Source: CAYJEO01 sp044432805 (lineage in GTDB: Bacteria > Bacillota_I > Bacilli_A > RF39 > UBA660). From it: 40,715 nucleotides of DNA. The stretch covers positions 1 through 40,715 of the forward strand of contig JAWXUI010000009.1 in the NCBI GenBank assembly GCA_044432805.1, given 5' to 3'. A program made the translations under genes and the position numbers. Under the pieces are notes generated by a model. It was not told the DNA's origin. It was given only the letters and a program-made list of their open reading frames with translations, and did not search any database. Shown piece after piece: positions 32,233 through 40,487 of the stretch (positions are counted from its first letter, which is position 1; each line of letters opens with the position of its first letter).

Positions 32233-33693
32233 CTTTTGTTTATTTCTTGGTAAGTAACTATCTAATTGATTACGAGTTAATTTTACTTCATTTTGATCAG
32301 TTGAAATAGCTACATTTATTTTTTTGTTCCATGATTTTAAGTCAGTATGATGATCATGCATTATTCTAATTGCGCTTACTTCCTTATTCTTTATCATAGA
32401 GATTAATTCTTGTTTCGTATATTGCGATAATCTTGCAAAGTTTGTTATATCCATTACATATGTTGCATTATCAACTGATATAGAATAATCCTCACTATTA
32501 TTATAATGATTAAATACTTTTTCAAAAACAACCACCCCATTAGAAAAAACATATCCTATATAACCATGAAAATCATTTATTCCATTTATTATCATAATTG
32601 GTGATGAACTGTCTAAAAAGTTTTTTATTTGCATCATATGTCTTATTTTTAAACTATCATCAGTTGGAGTATAATTATTTTTACTTTCTGATTCGTCAGT
32701 AGTTGTCTTAATTATTTCTCCTTTTGGAATGATTTCCCAATTCACTTTAATTTTTTTTAATTCTTCTTCAAGCATGAATTTATTACCTGCTTCTTGAAAA
32801 TAAGCTAAATTATATTGCTCTTCCACTGGTGCATCTGTAAAAAACGTTTTATATTCAGGGTTTTCAAATCTAATTTTTTCATACATTTTTTCAAAATCAC
32901 TTCTACTATAGACAACTCCATTTACTTTTGCTGTCTTATGATAATTACTTCCCAATCTATTATCATAATAAATTAAAGAATGAATAAAAATATTATGAAG
33001 TTTCCCTATGACTTCTTTTATGTCTTTAGCATATTGACAAGAAAATATAGCGAACGCCAAAAACAATTTATCTTCATCAACAAATTCATCTAATCCACTT
33101 AAATCAACAGGATTAGAAGTTTCTTCTATTAAATATTTAGCCCTAGGTAAAATTTCTAATAATAAGTCCAATCTATTTTTTATAAATAATTCTTTTGAAA
33201 GTGGATTACCTGTAGTTTCATTCCAATAATTTTGATACAAATTTTCATAACATGAATCTTTAATATCTTTTTTACCATTTAATATATCATAATAAGAACT
33301 TTTTATTTCTCTTAATTTTTCTTTAAAAATAATATCAGCTGTTTTATCATCAACTGTTATTTGATTTTGTGAAAAAATTTCATAAATATCAATTTTGTTT
33401 GGCATAAATTGCTCTAAAATTAAAACATAGAAATCAATTTTTGAAAAATAGAATTCTCTTTTATTTTGTTGTTCATTTAGTCTTGTATCAAAAGTGATAT
33501 GAGAATTAGCAAATAAAGGATTTAATATTTCTATTCCTGTGTCTTTACTTAATTTAGATATAACACTTTTTTTCCAATTTATAAAATCTTCTTTTTTACT
33601 TTTGTAAATGTTTTCTCCTATAAGAGAAGTACTAATAGACCATCCGCCCTCATAAGGTGCACTCATATTAATCATATTTTCTAATAAACTCAT
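32218..33693 (-). CDS. Unrecognised 491-residue cytosolic protein
   Basis: No family was recognised. The protein has no signal peptide or membrane helix. The N-terminal half is helical and charged, with EFYFSKIDFYVLILEQF (about 80-96) and a YYDILNG segment; the middle is acidic (DEFVDEDKLFLAFAIF). The C-terminal 120 residues look like a separate mixed alpha/beta domain with IMIINGINDFHGYIGYVF and the His/Asp-rich IRIMHDHHTDLKSWNKK, which may bind a metal. The start is ATG with GGAGGAG. It is transcribed alone between two terminators or promoters, next to the NUDIX gene. Confidence 0.55.
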   Translation of the reverse strand: MSLLENMINMSAPYEGGWSISTSLIGENIYKSKKEDFINWKKSVISKLSKDTGIEILNPLFANSHITFDTRLNEQQNKREFYFSKIDFYVLILEQFMPNKIDIYEIFSQNQITVDDKTADIIFKEKLREIKSSYYDILNGKKDIKDSCYENLYQNYWNETTGNPLSKELFIKNRLDLLLEILPRAKYLIEETSNPVDLSGLDEFVDEDKLFLAFAIFSCQYAKDIKEVIGKLHNIFIHSLIYYDNRLGSNYHKTAKVNGVVYSRSDFEKMYEKIRFENPEYKTFFTDAPVEEQYNLAYFQEAGNKFMLEEELKKIKVNWEIIPKGEIIKTTTDESESKNNYTPTDDSLKIRHMMQIKNFLDSSSPIMIINGINDFHGYIGYVFSNGVVVFEKVFNHYNNSEDYSISVDNATYVMDITNFARLSQYTKQELISMIKNKEVSAIRIMHDHHTDLKSWNKKINVAISTDQNEVKLTRNQLDSYLPRNKQKTLEA

Positions 33694-33775
33694 AAAACTC
33701 CTCCATTAAATATGGATATATATTATATTATTATTCAAATAAAATCAAGACATAATTATTTTATTTGAAAATTTC

Positions 33776-34306
33776 TTATAATAATTGTAAATAATATTCC
33801 AATATTATTTGATCCCTTAAAACAATAAACTTTGAATGATATATATTTTCGTAACTACTTTCTTTTAAATTATCCTCACAATTCTTTATTTTTTCTAAAG
33901 CTTCATATACATTAAACCACAATAATTTTGAACCTTCGTCCATTTCTTTTTTTGTTAAATTTAATGTGCTCCCTTCTTTTATTACTTTAGCAACAAAAAC
34001 ATAAGATATTTGTTTAAAATTATCATGACTTTTGTGCTCTTCTATTGTCCCTAAAGTTCTTATTATTTCAACTTCACATCCTGTTTCTTCCATTACTTCT
34101 CTTTTAAATGCTGTTTGTGGATCTTCCCCTTTATCTATTCCTCCACCTACTAATTTAAATTCATTTTTCACTTGCTTATTTAATATTGCGATTTCACCGG
34201 TTTCTCTTAAAATTATTCCTCTAGCACCATATCTAATTCTTGGATTAATCATTTCTTTATTTTCTAATCCAAAATCTTCATCTGTTATTTTTCTTATTAA
34301 TTCCAT
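33776..34306 (-). CDS. NUDIX hydrolase
   Basis: NUDIX enzymes hydrolyse a nucleoside diphosphate linked to another group. The complete Nudix box (residues 55-77; GGIDKGEDPQTAFKREVMEE then TG) has the required Gly, Glu, Arg-Glu and Glu-Glu positions. A 176-residue single domain fits the family. The ATG at 34306 with GAGG was chosen over one four codons upstream. The gene is divergent from the HIT-like gene. The substrate is unknown. A decayed paralogue lies at 38005-38330. Confidence 0.93.
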   Translation of the reverse strand: MELIRKITDEDFGLENKEMINPRIRYGARGIILRETGEIAILNKQVKNEFKLVGGGIDKGEDPQTAFKREVMEETGCEVEIIRTLGTIEEHKSHDNFKQISYVFVAKVIKEGSTLNLTKKEMDEGSKLLWFNVYEALEKIKNCEDNLKESSYENIYHSKFIVLRDQIILEYYLQLL

Positions 34307-34363
34307 ATTAAACCTCATCTTTCTTTAATATTTTATCACATATAATATATTAAAGAAATTTTA

Positions 34364-34372
34364 TGCTATAAT
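34364..34372 (+). promoter_or_regulatory. Extended -10 promoter of the HIT-like gene
   Basis: The plus strand reads TGCTATAAT, followed 11 bases on by AAGGAGG (34384-34390) and then the ATG at 34396. Confidence 0.65.
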
Positions 34373-34395
34373 TTAGATATAATAAGGAGGATTTT

Positions 34396-34875
34396 ATGAA
34401 TCTATTTGAAACAGAAAGTTGGAATGTTTTATTTTCTATATGGGAGCAAGACTATATTGGAAGATGTATTATTTGTAATAAGAACAACAAACCATTTTTA
34501 AGTTCTATGAGCCCAAAAGAATGGGAAGAATTAGGATATTTAGAAAAAATACTCGAAGATACTTGTAAAAGTGTTTTTGGCGCTACAATGTTTAATTTTG
34601 AATGTTTAATGAACAACGCATATAAAGACAACGAAACTCCAAGTGTTCATATTCATTTTAGTCCAAGGTACAAAGAGAAGGTTAATATTTTTAATAAAGT
34701 GTATAAAGATAAACACTTTGGTTATAATTTCCACAAATGGCAACTAAATAAGTTTAAATGCCAAAAAGATATTTTTTCAAAAGAGGAAAGAACTGAAATC
34801 TATTTTATGATGAAAAAAGAAATTGAAAGCAACCACTATGAAAATATAACAATTGGAGAATTTAAAAATGAATGA
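34396..34875 (+). CDS. HIT-like (histidine triad) nucleotide-binding protein
   Basis: This 159-residue protein has SVHIHFSPRY (about 83-92), which matches the HxHxH-x-x-PRY region of HIT-family hydrolases, with Ser-Val in place of the first His and Phe-Ser in place of the third, so the triad is incomplete (His85 and His87 remain). An N-terminal CIICNK may bind metal. Relatives split dinucleoside polyphosphates or AMP conjugates; with two of three His the activity is uncertain. It has a strong AAGGAGG site and its own promoter, and is one of two plus-strand genes. Confidence 0.6.
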   Translation: MNLFETESWNVLFSIWEQDYIGRCIICNKNNKPFLSSMSPKEWEELGYLEKILEDTCKSVFGATMFNFECLMNNAYKDNETPSVHIHFSPRYKEKVNIFNKVYKDKHFGYNFHKWQLNKFKCQKDIFSKEERTEIYFMMKKEIESNHYENITIGEFKNE

Positions 34876-34907
34876 AAAAGAGTTTAATAAACAATTCAAT
34901 TCTAAAA

Positions 34908-34943
34908 AATAAAAAACAAACTTAAATAGGTTTGTTTTCTTAA
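34908..34943. terminator. Bidirectional terminator between HIT-like and CYTH-like genes
   Basis: AAAACAAAC (34913-34921) pairs with GTTTGTTTT (34930-34938), loop eight bases, with A-rich and T-rich flanks on both sides. It lies between convergent genes. Confidence 0.85.
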
Positions 34944-35494
34944 TCGCCAGTTAATAATATTTCTAATTTATTTAATTGTGGTTCATCGTAATTGAACTTA
35001 AACCCGTAACTATTTAGTTCATCTACCAATAATTTTCTTTGTTTATCCTCGTCATATTTATAATAATCTTTATTATCATAATATAACACAAAACCTATTT
35101 TTTCTATGTCTTGTAATTGAATACATTTTTTATCATAATTATATTGATAATCTATTTTTTTTGTATCTAAAATTAATTTATACTTATTTTTATTCAATAA
35201 TTCAATTATTTTTTTTATTTCTTCTTCATCTGATTCAAAATGATTTTCATGTTTAGTATCAAAAATATTATAATTATATACTATGCAAAATATATCATTG
35301 TTTTTTCTACATCTTCTAATTCTTACACACGATTCTTTTAGACTATCTTCATCTTTAACGTTTAGTTCTTTTGCATAATACTCATCATTCGTATAATAAG
35401 TATTAATATTTTTAAATCCGTTTGATTCTAATAATTTACCACAATAATCTAAGTCATAGTCTACCTTCAAAGCTATTTCATATTTTTTTTCCAT
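34940..35494 (-). CDS. CYTH-like domain protein
   Basis: This 184-residue soluble protein opens with KKYEIALKV, close to but not the full ExExK motif of CYTH (adenylate cyclase class IV/thiamine triphosphatase) proteins. ESCVRIRRCRK (about 54-64) fits the LRIR strand and the IQLQDIEKIGF segment (about 130-140) fits the later conserved region. With partial motifs, activity is uncertain; a triphosphate-binding role is likely if the fold is right. The start is ATG with AGGAG. It is 22 bases after the histidine phosphatase gene in the same transcript. Confidence 0.65.
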   Translation of the reverse strand: MEKKYEIALKVDYDLDYCGKLLESNGFKNINTYYTNDEYYAKELNVKDEDSLKESCVRIRRCRKNNDIFCIVYNYNIFDTKHENHFESDEEEIKKIIELLNKNKYKLILDTKKIDYQYNYDKKCIQLQDIEKIGFVLYYDNKDYYKYDEDKQRKLLVDELNSYGFKFNYDEPQLNKLEILLTGD

Positions 35495-35516
35495 ATTTTC
35501 TCCTAAAATAATTAAT

Positions 35517-36161
35517 TTACTTATTTATTTCAACAATCTTTAGATCTACTAAATTTTTATTTTTATCAAATGTAAGTTTAAATAAGTGTGGCATACTAAA
35601 TTTACTGTCAAAAATATATTCACCTTTTTTATATAAATTACACTTTTTAGTTTCTATATCATATTTGATTTCATAAAAATTTTTAAAATAAGTTAAGATT
35701 GCCATACCATGAGTAACAACAACTATTCTTTTTCCTAAATTAGTCTCTATTAATTTATTTATTATATTAGTCATTCGCAAATTTACTTCATTTAATGATT
35801 CTCCATTTTTATTTTTATAATCCCAATTAGTAATTTGTTTTTCACCAAACTCATTATTAAATTCAGACCAGTTCTTAAAACCGAATATTCTTTCTTGTAA
35901 GTCCTCTTCAATATCAAGTTTTAAATTATTATGATTGGCTATATATTTTGCCGTCGCCATTGTTCTAGAATAATGAGAACTATAGATAACATCTATATTT
36001 TCTAGTTCATTATTTTCACTTAATTGCAAAGCAGCAATCTCGCCATCAACACTTAATATATTTTTTTCATTCCAACTTTGACTATCTTCTTTTACATTAT
36101 ATTCACCTAAATTATTCATATTAGACTCTGCATGACGTATTAAATATATTATCGTTTCCAT
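35517..36161 (-). CDS. Histidine phosphatase family protein
   Basis: Phosphoglycerate-mutase-like phosphatases form a phosphohistidine. The motif LIRHAES (Arg9, His10) gives the nucleophile, SSHYSRTMAT holds the second Arg (about 66), Glu90 in QERIFGF fits the acid, and VVTHGMAI (His151) is the second His. At 214 residues it is typical of the family. The substrate is unknown. The start is ATG with AAAGGAG. It lies between the 77-aa gene and the CYTH-like gene with short gaps. Confidence 0.92.
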   Translation of the reverse strand: METIIYLIRHAESNMNNLGEYNVKEDSQSWNEKNILSVDGEIAALQLSENNELENIDVIYSSHYSRTMATAKYIANHNNLKLDIEEDLQERIFGFKNWSEFNNEFGEKQITNWDYKNKNGESLNEVNLRMTNIINKLIETNLGKRIVVVTHGMAILTYFKNFYEIKYDIETKKCNLYKKGEYIFDSKFSMPHLFKLTFDKNKNLVDLKIVEINK

Positions 36162-36182
36162 ATTTTCTCCTTTAAAGTAATT

Positions 36183-36416
36183 TTAATTACCTTTTCTTTT
36201 TTCTTTTATTAAACTTTTTACTTCTTTAAGATAGCTTTTTTCTGAACTTCTTTTTACCGCTGGTGATGGATGCATAACAATTCTAGACTTCTTTGGCATT
36301 AATATATATAATGTATGAGAAAATATTGATTTTTTTAATTCGATTTTTTCTTCTTTTAATTGTTCGATTGTATAATTTTCTATCCCTATTCTATAACTTA
36401 ATGGACTCATCATCAT
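36183..36416 (-). CDS. Small hypothetical basic protein
   Basis: This 77-residue protein is unrecognised. It is basic, has a predicted central beta/helix segment (FSHTLYILMPKKSRIVMHP) and a Lys-rich C-terminus, with no membrane helix. GAGG stands at normal distance from the first of three ATG codons. It is the first gene of a transcript with the histidine phosphatase and CYTH-like genes. Confidence 0.5.
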   Translation of the reverse strand: MMMSPLSYRIGIENYTIEQLKEEKIELKKSIFSHTLYILMPKKSRIVMHPSPAVKRSSEKSYLKEVKSLIKEKRKGN

Positions 36417-36535
36417 AAATATTACCTCTTTTCCTTTTATTACTATAACACGAAAATATCAAGATATCTTTTTATTTATTAATTTACAAATATTTAGTAC
36501 TAAAAATATACAGCTTATTTACAATCAAATAAAAT

Positions 36536-37729
36536 TTAATTTAATTTCCAATTTTTTATATATAATCCAGCTATTAAAATTGAAATTGTTAATATAATTA
36601 ATACAAAATTCAATATTAAATCTCCTCCAATTATACCAGCTATCAATAATAATAAATAACTTGTAACTCTTCCCATATTTAAAACAATTTCACGTAAAGT
36701 TAAAAATTCAACTTTAATATCTTCACTTATAATATTACTTCCCGCTAATGTATAAAGATGTATTTTTCTTATTACTAATAAAATATTTGCAAATACGGCA
36801 AAGCATAAATTATATATTATTAAAGTAATATTATTCCTAACAAACAATAATAAAAGCAAAGCTATAAAAGGTAAAACACTTGATACAATTATAATTTTTC
36901 GATCATCCTTATTTTTATATACTTTTCCATATATATAAAGACTGATAATTGTCATAAATGTCGTAAATGATGTGATTAAACCTAAATTCATATCAGTATG
37001 AAAATTTCCTAATATTAAAAGCGTAACTAAGACTTGAAGTGCTCCAGAGCTGATATTCATACCTATTAAAAATTCTGCAATTAAACTTGATTTAACCTTT
37101 TTATTTTTTTTCAATTTTTGAAAAGTATTTTTCAAACTTAATTTAGGGAAATCAGTAGTTTCCTCTTTTTTTAAAAAATTGGATAATATTAATTGAATTA
37201 ATGATAAAATTAAAATAATAACACCTGTTAAAGCATAATTTGTAATTGTTATTAAAGATGCTAGTACGATTGGAACGACTACCCCTACTACTGAGGAAAT
37301 TATTTGATTTTTTATCATAAAACTAGCTTTTTTTGATTTTTTAATCTTATATGTTAAAAACAAATTAAACGGTACCCAGTAAAACGCTGTGGAAAAACCA
37401 TGTAAAAATGCAACAAAAAACAAATAATCAACTAGATTTTCCCTTAATAAAATTATACTCATTATATATATAAATGATGTTAAAACACCAAATCTAAAAG
37501 TTTGTATTTTTGATTTGTTTTTTACTTTCTTACTTACAAAATATGTTGTAATAGCGGCAAATAAGTATGAAAAAATATAATATAATGATAAATCAATAAT
37601 ATTATTTGTTGAAACTGAAACAAAATAAGCCGTTAAAAAAGGTCCTAAGAATATTACAATTATATCTTTCATAATGCTTATATTAAGAATTATATTTTCT
37701 TCTTCTATATTTTTTATTTTATTTAACAT
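36536..37729 (-). CDS. Major facilitator superfamily transporter
   Basis: This 397-residue protein has about 12 membrane helices in two groups of six, with a basic central loop (about 190-215; KKEETTDFPK, then QKLKKNKKVKSS). The arrangement and length match MFS exporters and uptake systems; the substrate cannot be told. The start is ATG with AGGGTGA behind an extended -10-like TGTTATACT. It is transcribed separately, 119 bases upstream of the 77-aa gene. Confidence 0.8.
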   Translation of the reverse strand: MLNKIKNIEEENIILNISIMKDIIVIFLGPFLTAYFVSVSTNNIIDLSLYYIFSYLFAAITTYFVSKKVKNKSKIQTFRFGVLTSFIYIMSIILLRENLVDYLFFVAFLHGFSTAFYWVPFNLFLTYKIKKSKKASFMIKNQIISSVVGVVVPIVLASLITITNYALTGVIILILSLIQLILSNFLKKEETTDFPKLSLKNTFQKLKKNKKVKSSLIAEFLIGMNISSGALQVLVTLLILGNFHTDMNLGLITSFTTFMTIISLYIYGKVYKNKDDRKIIIVSSVLPFIALLLLLFVRNNITLIIYNLCFAVFANILLVIRKIHLYTLAGSNIISEDIKVEFLTLREIVLNMGRVTSYLLLLIAGIIGGDLILNFVLIILTISILIAGLYIKNWKLN

Positions 37730-37804
37730 ATTTTCACCCTACATCTATATTTTTTATTTTGACTATTTTAGTATAACACATATATTTCAATATTTAAAAA
37801 AGTA

Positions 37805-37829
37805 TAAAAAAAACTTGTAAAAACAAGTT
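37805..37829 (-). terminator. Intrinsic terminator, minus strand
   Basis: AACTTGT (37812-37818) pairs with ACAAGTT (37823-37829), loop AAAA, followed on minus by a run of seven T. Second of two terminators after the NUDIX remnant. Confidence 0.7.
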
Positions 37830-37937
37830 AACTTCATATGGCAGGGGACATTTCAATAACTTCATTTATACTAAATAACTTTTTCTTTTATCACATCATT
37901 GAAAAAATCCACAATTAAACGGCTATATTATAAACAT

Positions 37938-37963
37938 AAAAAACAACACTTATACAAATGCTG
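37938..37963 (-). terminator. Intrinsic terminator after the NUDIX remnant
   Basis: On the minus strand CAGCATTT pairs with AAGTGTTG (two G-U pairs), loop GTAT, followed by TTTTTT. It would have served the former NUDIX gene. Confidence 0.6.
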
Positions 37964-38004
37964 CTTATTTTGATTATAAATTATTAATATAATATATTTT
38001 TATT

Positions 38005-38330
38005 TCATAAAACAATAAATTTAGAGTGATATAAATTTTCATATTCACTAGCTTTTAAATTATTTGCACAATTACTAATTTTATCGATTGCATCAGTAGA
38101 ATCTAACCAAACCAATTTAGAACCCTCATTGATTTATTTTTCTGTTAAATTAAGTTCGTTAATATTTTTTAACACTTCCACTAAAAAACATAAGAGGTTT
38201 GTTTAAAAGGGCAATTTTTCCTTTATTATTTATTACAATACCTCTAGCGTCAAGTCGAATTCTTGGATTATACATTTTAAAATTTTTTGCTCCAAAATTT
38301 TCATCAGTAATTATTTTTAAAACAATTCAT
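38005..38330 (-). pseudogene. Decayed NUDIX hydrolase with the catalytic box deleted
   Basis: The minus strand keeps a GAGG site and ATG (38330), but reading goes out of frame within the first codons, then continues with IITDENFG, YNPRIRLDARGIVI and KIALLNKP, matching residues about 6-45 of the intact NUDIX protein at 33776-34306. About 50 codons containing the whole Nudix box are missing. The match resumes with NELNLTEK, a stop, then INEGSKLVWLD and SEYENLYHSKFIVL, and ends at another stop. Several lesions (frameshift, internal deletion, stops) show that it is not functional. Confidence 0.88.
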
Positions 38331-38345
38331 ATTTTACCTCTTTTT

Positions 38346-40409
38346 TTAAATAAACTTTTGTAATATATCTTCATTTACTTCGCTAAAAGTATATGCAATT
38401 ATTTTTTTCAAATCGTTCCCATCAATCAAAATAACATTATTTGCTTTCGCTAAATTTTCTGCACCTTTTGTAAAAGTACTATTTGTCATTACTACACCTT
38501 GATTAGCATTATAATATTTTAGTGATCCAACAATTTCTTGAACAGGGGTATTATCTAATTTAGATGTATAAAATTTTGCTTGTACTGCATATATGTAATT
38601 ATTGTATTTTAATATTAAATCAGCGCCTTGATCTCCCGATTTACCATTGTGTTTCACTTTATAATTTAGTTCATTAAATAATCTAACCAAATATTCTTCG
38701 AATTGTACACCTGTTACTATATTGTTTAATAAATATTCACTACCAATTTCTTTTATTTCAGTTGAGAAATCACCTTTTAAATATCTTTCTTTTTCTTTTT
38801 TTATTTTTAAATTTTTTCTTTTTCGCTCTAATATATTTATGTATCTAGGAATCCTTTTTAAGAAATAACTATATTCCTTAAAACTTTTATCTTCTAATAA
38901 AGTATATAATTTATTTATCAACATAATTTCAATATTATAATTTGAATTTTTATCTACAAGATAATAACTATATTCTATCATTTTTTCTTCAGTAGTTTGT
39001 GCACTGGAAGATTCATTAATTAATTTTTTGTGTTCTTCTTTTACATTATAATCTTTTTGATTTTCCTTTTCAGAAATAAAGAATAAAATGGATTTAAATA
39101 AATAATGATTAGAATAATAACCAAATTCACCCATATAAAATTTACCTATTTTTTCATTAACTAAATTGATATCTTTTATTTGTTTTGTCATGTTACTAAC
39201 CATTGTATAAAAATCACTTTTAGAATTATAAGAGTAAATATTTTTTTCTATTGTTAGTAATCTTAAAAAACTTTCGCATAGAGCCATGATATCCAAAATA
39301 TAAGTTAACTCGATATTACAAAGTCTATTTTGATATGCTGTAGTTTGTGTGTCCATTCTATATTTATTTACTTGTGAATAAAATTGAAATTTACGACTAT
39401 GCTTTTCTAAAAATTCCTTATAAGTTCTATTTATTGTTATGTTATTAACAAGTTTTATATACTCTTTTAAAGTAGAAATACGCTCACGACCTTTGATATT
39501 AGTAGATATATTTTTTCGTATATAATTATCAACATCTACAAAATGTTTTTTTAAAATATTGCTATAAAATTCATCAGTTAATTGAGAATCAAATTCATTT
39601 ATTGATTTACAATTCTTTGATATAGAATAAAATTCTTCTAATATATCGATAATATCCACAGTTTTTAAACATTGACTACCTAATTTTTTGTTATTATCTT
39701 CTTCTAGTATCTTATATAAATATGAACAAGCAGTAGAAGATAATGTTACTTTTTGCAATGGAATATTAGTATCGTTAATTGTATTAGTCAAATTTTTTTT
39801 ATTATTTATAACTTTTTCTTTTTTATTGTTTTTAATTACTATAGTTAACTTTGCTAAACAACCTTTAATTTTAGTTTTTATATTATTTAAACGATTTTTT
39901 ATATCACCATATATTTTATTAGCTAAATTTTTTTTATCGTCTATAACTTTTTCTTCTTTGTTATTTTTAATTACCATAGTTAAATTTTTAAAATACTTTT
40001 TAATTTTTATTTTTATATTATTTAAGTGTTTTTTTATATCACCATATATTTTATTAGTTACTTTAGTGATGATATTGTTCTTTTTTTTATAATCAAAATT
40101 TTTATTTGAAGAAATAATTATTAAATATGCAACAAAAATAATCAATATAAAATAAATAATGACATTATAATAAAATGATAAATTGAAACTTTCTATTATA
40201 AAAAGTATAGGGTATGAAAGAAAGAAAATTAAAATCCCTCTTGAAAAACTTGGGTATTTATTTAGCTTTTTACAAAATAATTCATATGTAGGTAAACAAA
40301 GTAACGCAATTGTAAAGCTAGGTAATCCTTCAAAAAAATTATCAAAAATAGCAGTTATAAAGACTATTAAAAATAATATTCCAATAGCTGTCTTTATTTT
40401 TTTAAACAT
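38346..40409 (-). CDS. Membrane-anchored Mrr-type restriction endonuclease-like protein
   Basis: A 687-residue protein. Four hydrophobic helices occupy the first 100 residues. Two tandem 45-residue basic repeats (119-163, 164-208) follow, then a long helical region (about 220-540), and a C-terminal Mrr_cat-type PD-(D/E)XK nuclease domain (about 565-665): FEEYL with Glu571/572, GDQGADLIL with Asp597, and VQAK with Gln610 and Lys612 form the D...QxK core. Mrr-type nucleases cut foreign or modified DNA; a membrane-anchored copy would act at the entry point of DNA, which is inference. The start is ATG with AGGAAGTGA behind TGATATAAT (40433-40441). Confidence 0.85.
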   Translation of the reverse strand: MFKKIKTAIGILFLIVFITAIFDNFFEGLPSFTIALLCLPTYELFCKKLNKYPSFSRGILIFFLSYPILFIIESFNLSFYYNVIIYFILIIFVAYLIIISSNKNFDYKKKNNIITKVTNKIYGDIKKHLNNIKIKIKKYFKNLTMVIKNNKEEKVIDDKKNLANKIYGDIKNRLNNIKTKIKGCLAKLTIVIKNNKKEKVINNKKNLTNTINDTNIPLQKVTLSSTACSYLYKILEEDNNKKLGSQCLKTVDIIDILEEFYSISKNCKSINEFDSQLTDEFYSNILKKHFVDVDNYIRKNISTNIKGRERISTLKEYIKLVNNITINRTYKEFLEKHSRKFQFYSQVNKYRMDTQTTAYQNRLCNIELTYILDIMALCESFLRLLTIEKNIYSYNSKSDFYTMVSNMTKQIKDINLVNEKIGKFYMGEFGYYSNHYLFKSILFFISEKENQKDYNVKEEHKKLINESSSAQTTEEKMIEYSYYLVDKNSNYNIEIMLINKLYTLLEDKSFKEYSYFLKRIPRYINILERKRKNLKIKKEKERYLKGDFSTEIKEIGSEYLLNNIVTGVQFEEYLVRLFNELNYKVKHNGKSGDQGADLILKYNNYIYAVQAKFYTSKLDNTPVQEIVGSLKYYNANQGVVMTNSTFTKGAENLAKANNVILIDGNDLKKIIAYTFSEVNEDILQKFI
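39786..40055 (-). repeat. Tandem 135-bp duplication in the Mrr-like gene
   Basis: Copy 1 (39921-40055) and copy 2 (39786-39920) both encode a block starting NKIYGDIK and ending in KKNL. They differ at a modest number of positions, so the duplication is not brand-new. Confidence 0.85.
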
Positions 40410-40429
40410 AAAATCACTTCCTAATTAAT

Positions 40430-40453
40430 ACTATTATATCAATAAATAATAGT
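40430..40453. promoter_or_regulatory. Extended -10 within an 8-bp inverted repeat upstream of the Mrr-like gene
   Basis: ACTATTAT (40430-40437) pairs with ATAATAGT (40446-40453). The minus-strand TGATATAAT (40433-40441) overlaps the left arm. The hairpin also follows the stop of the right-edge gene, so it might be a terminator remnant or an operator. Confidence 0.4.
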
Positions 40454-40487
40454 ATCAACAATGTTTAATATTTAAAATTTTGAAATT

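Larger units (their letters stand above)
37730..38004. other. Gene-poor stretch with MFS promoter and two terminators
   Basis: Apart from the MFS upstream region and two minus-strand terminators (37805-37829 and 37938-37963), I see no gene here. Together with the NUDIX remnant that follows, this 600-base stretch is the longest non-coding part of the window. Confidence 0.6.

Noticed and set aside
33725..33775. Inverted repeat AAATAAAAT/ATTTTATTT after the NUDIX gene as a terminator
   Set aside because: The loop is long, the stem has only A-T pairs and there is no clear T run following it.
34868..34912. 14-codon open frame (MNEKEFNKQFNSKK) overlapping the end of the HIT-like gene
   Set aside because: It is too short to support, with no separate ribosome site and AT-rich chance composition; possibly a gene remnant.
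39786..40055. CRISPR-like array
   Set aside because: There are only two long, diverged, adjacent copies without spacers, and they are in-frame coding sequence.
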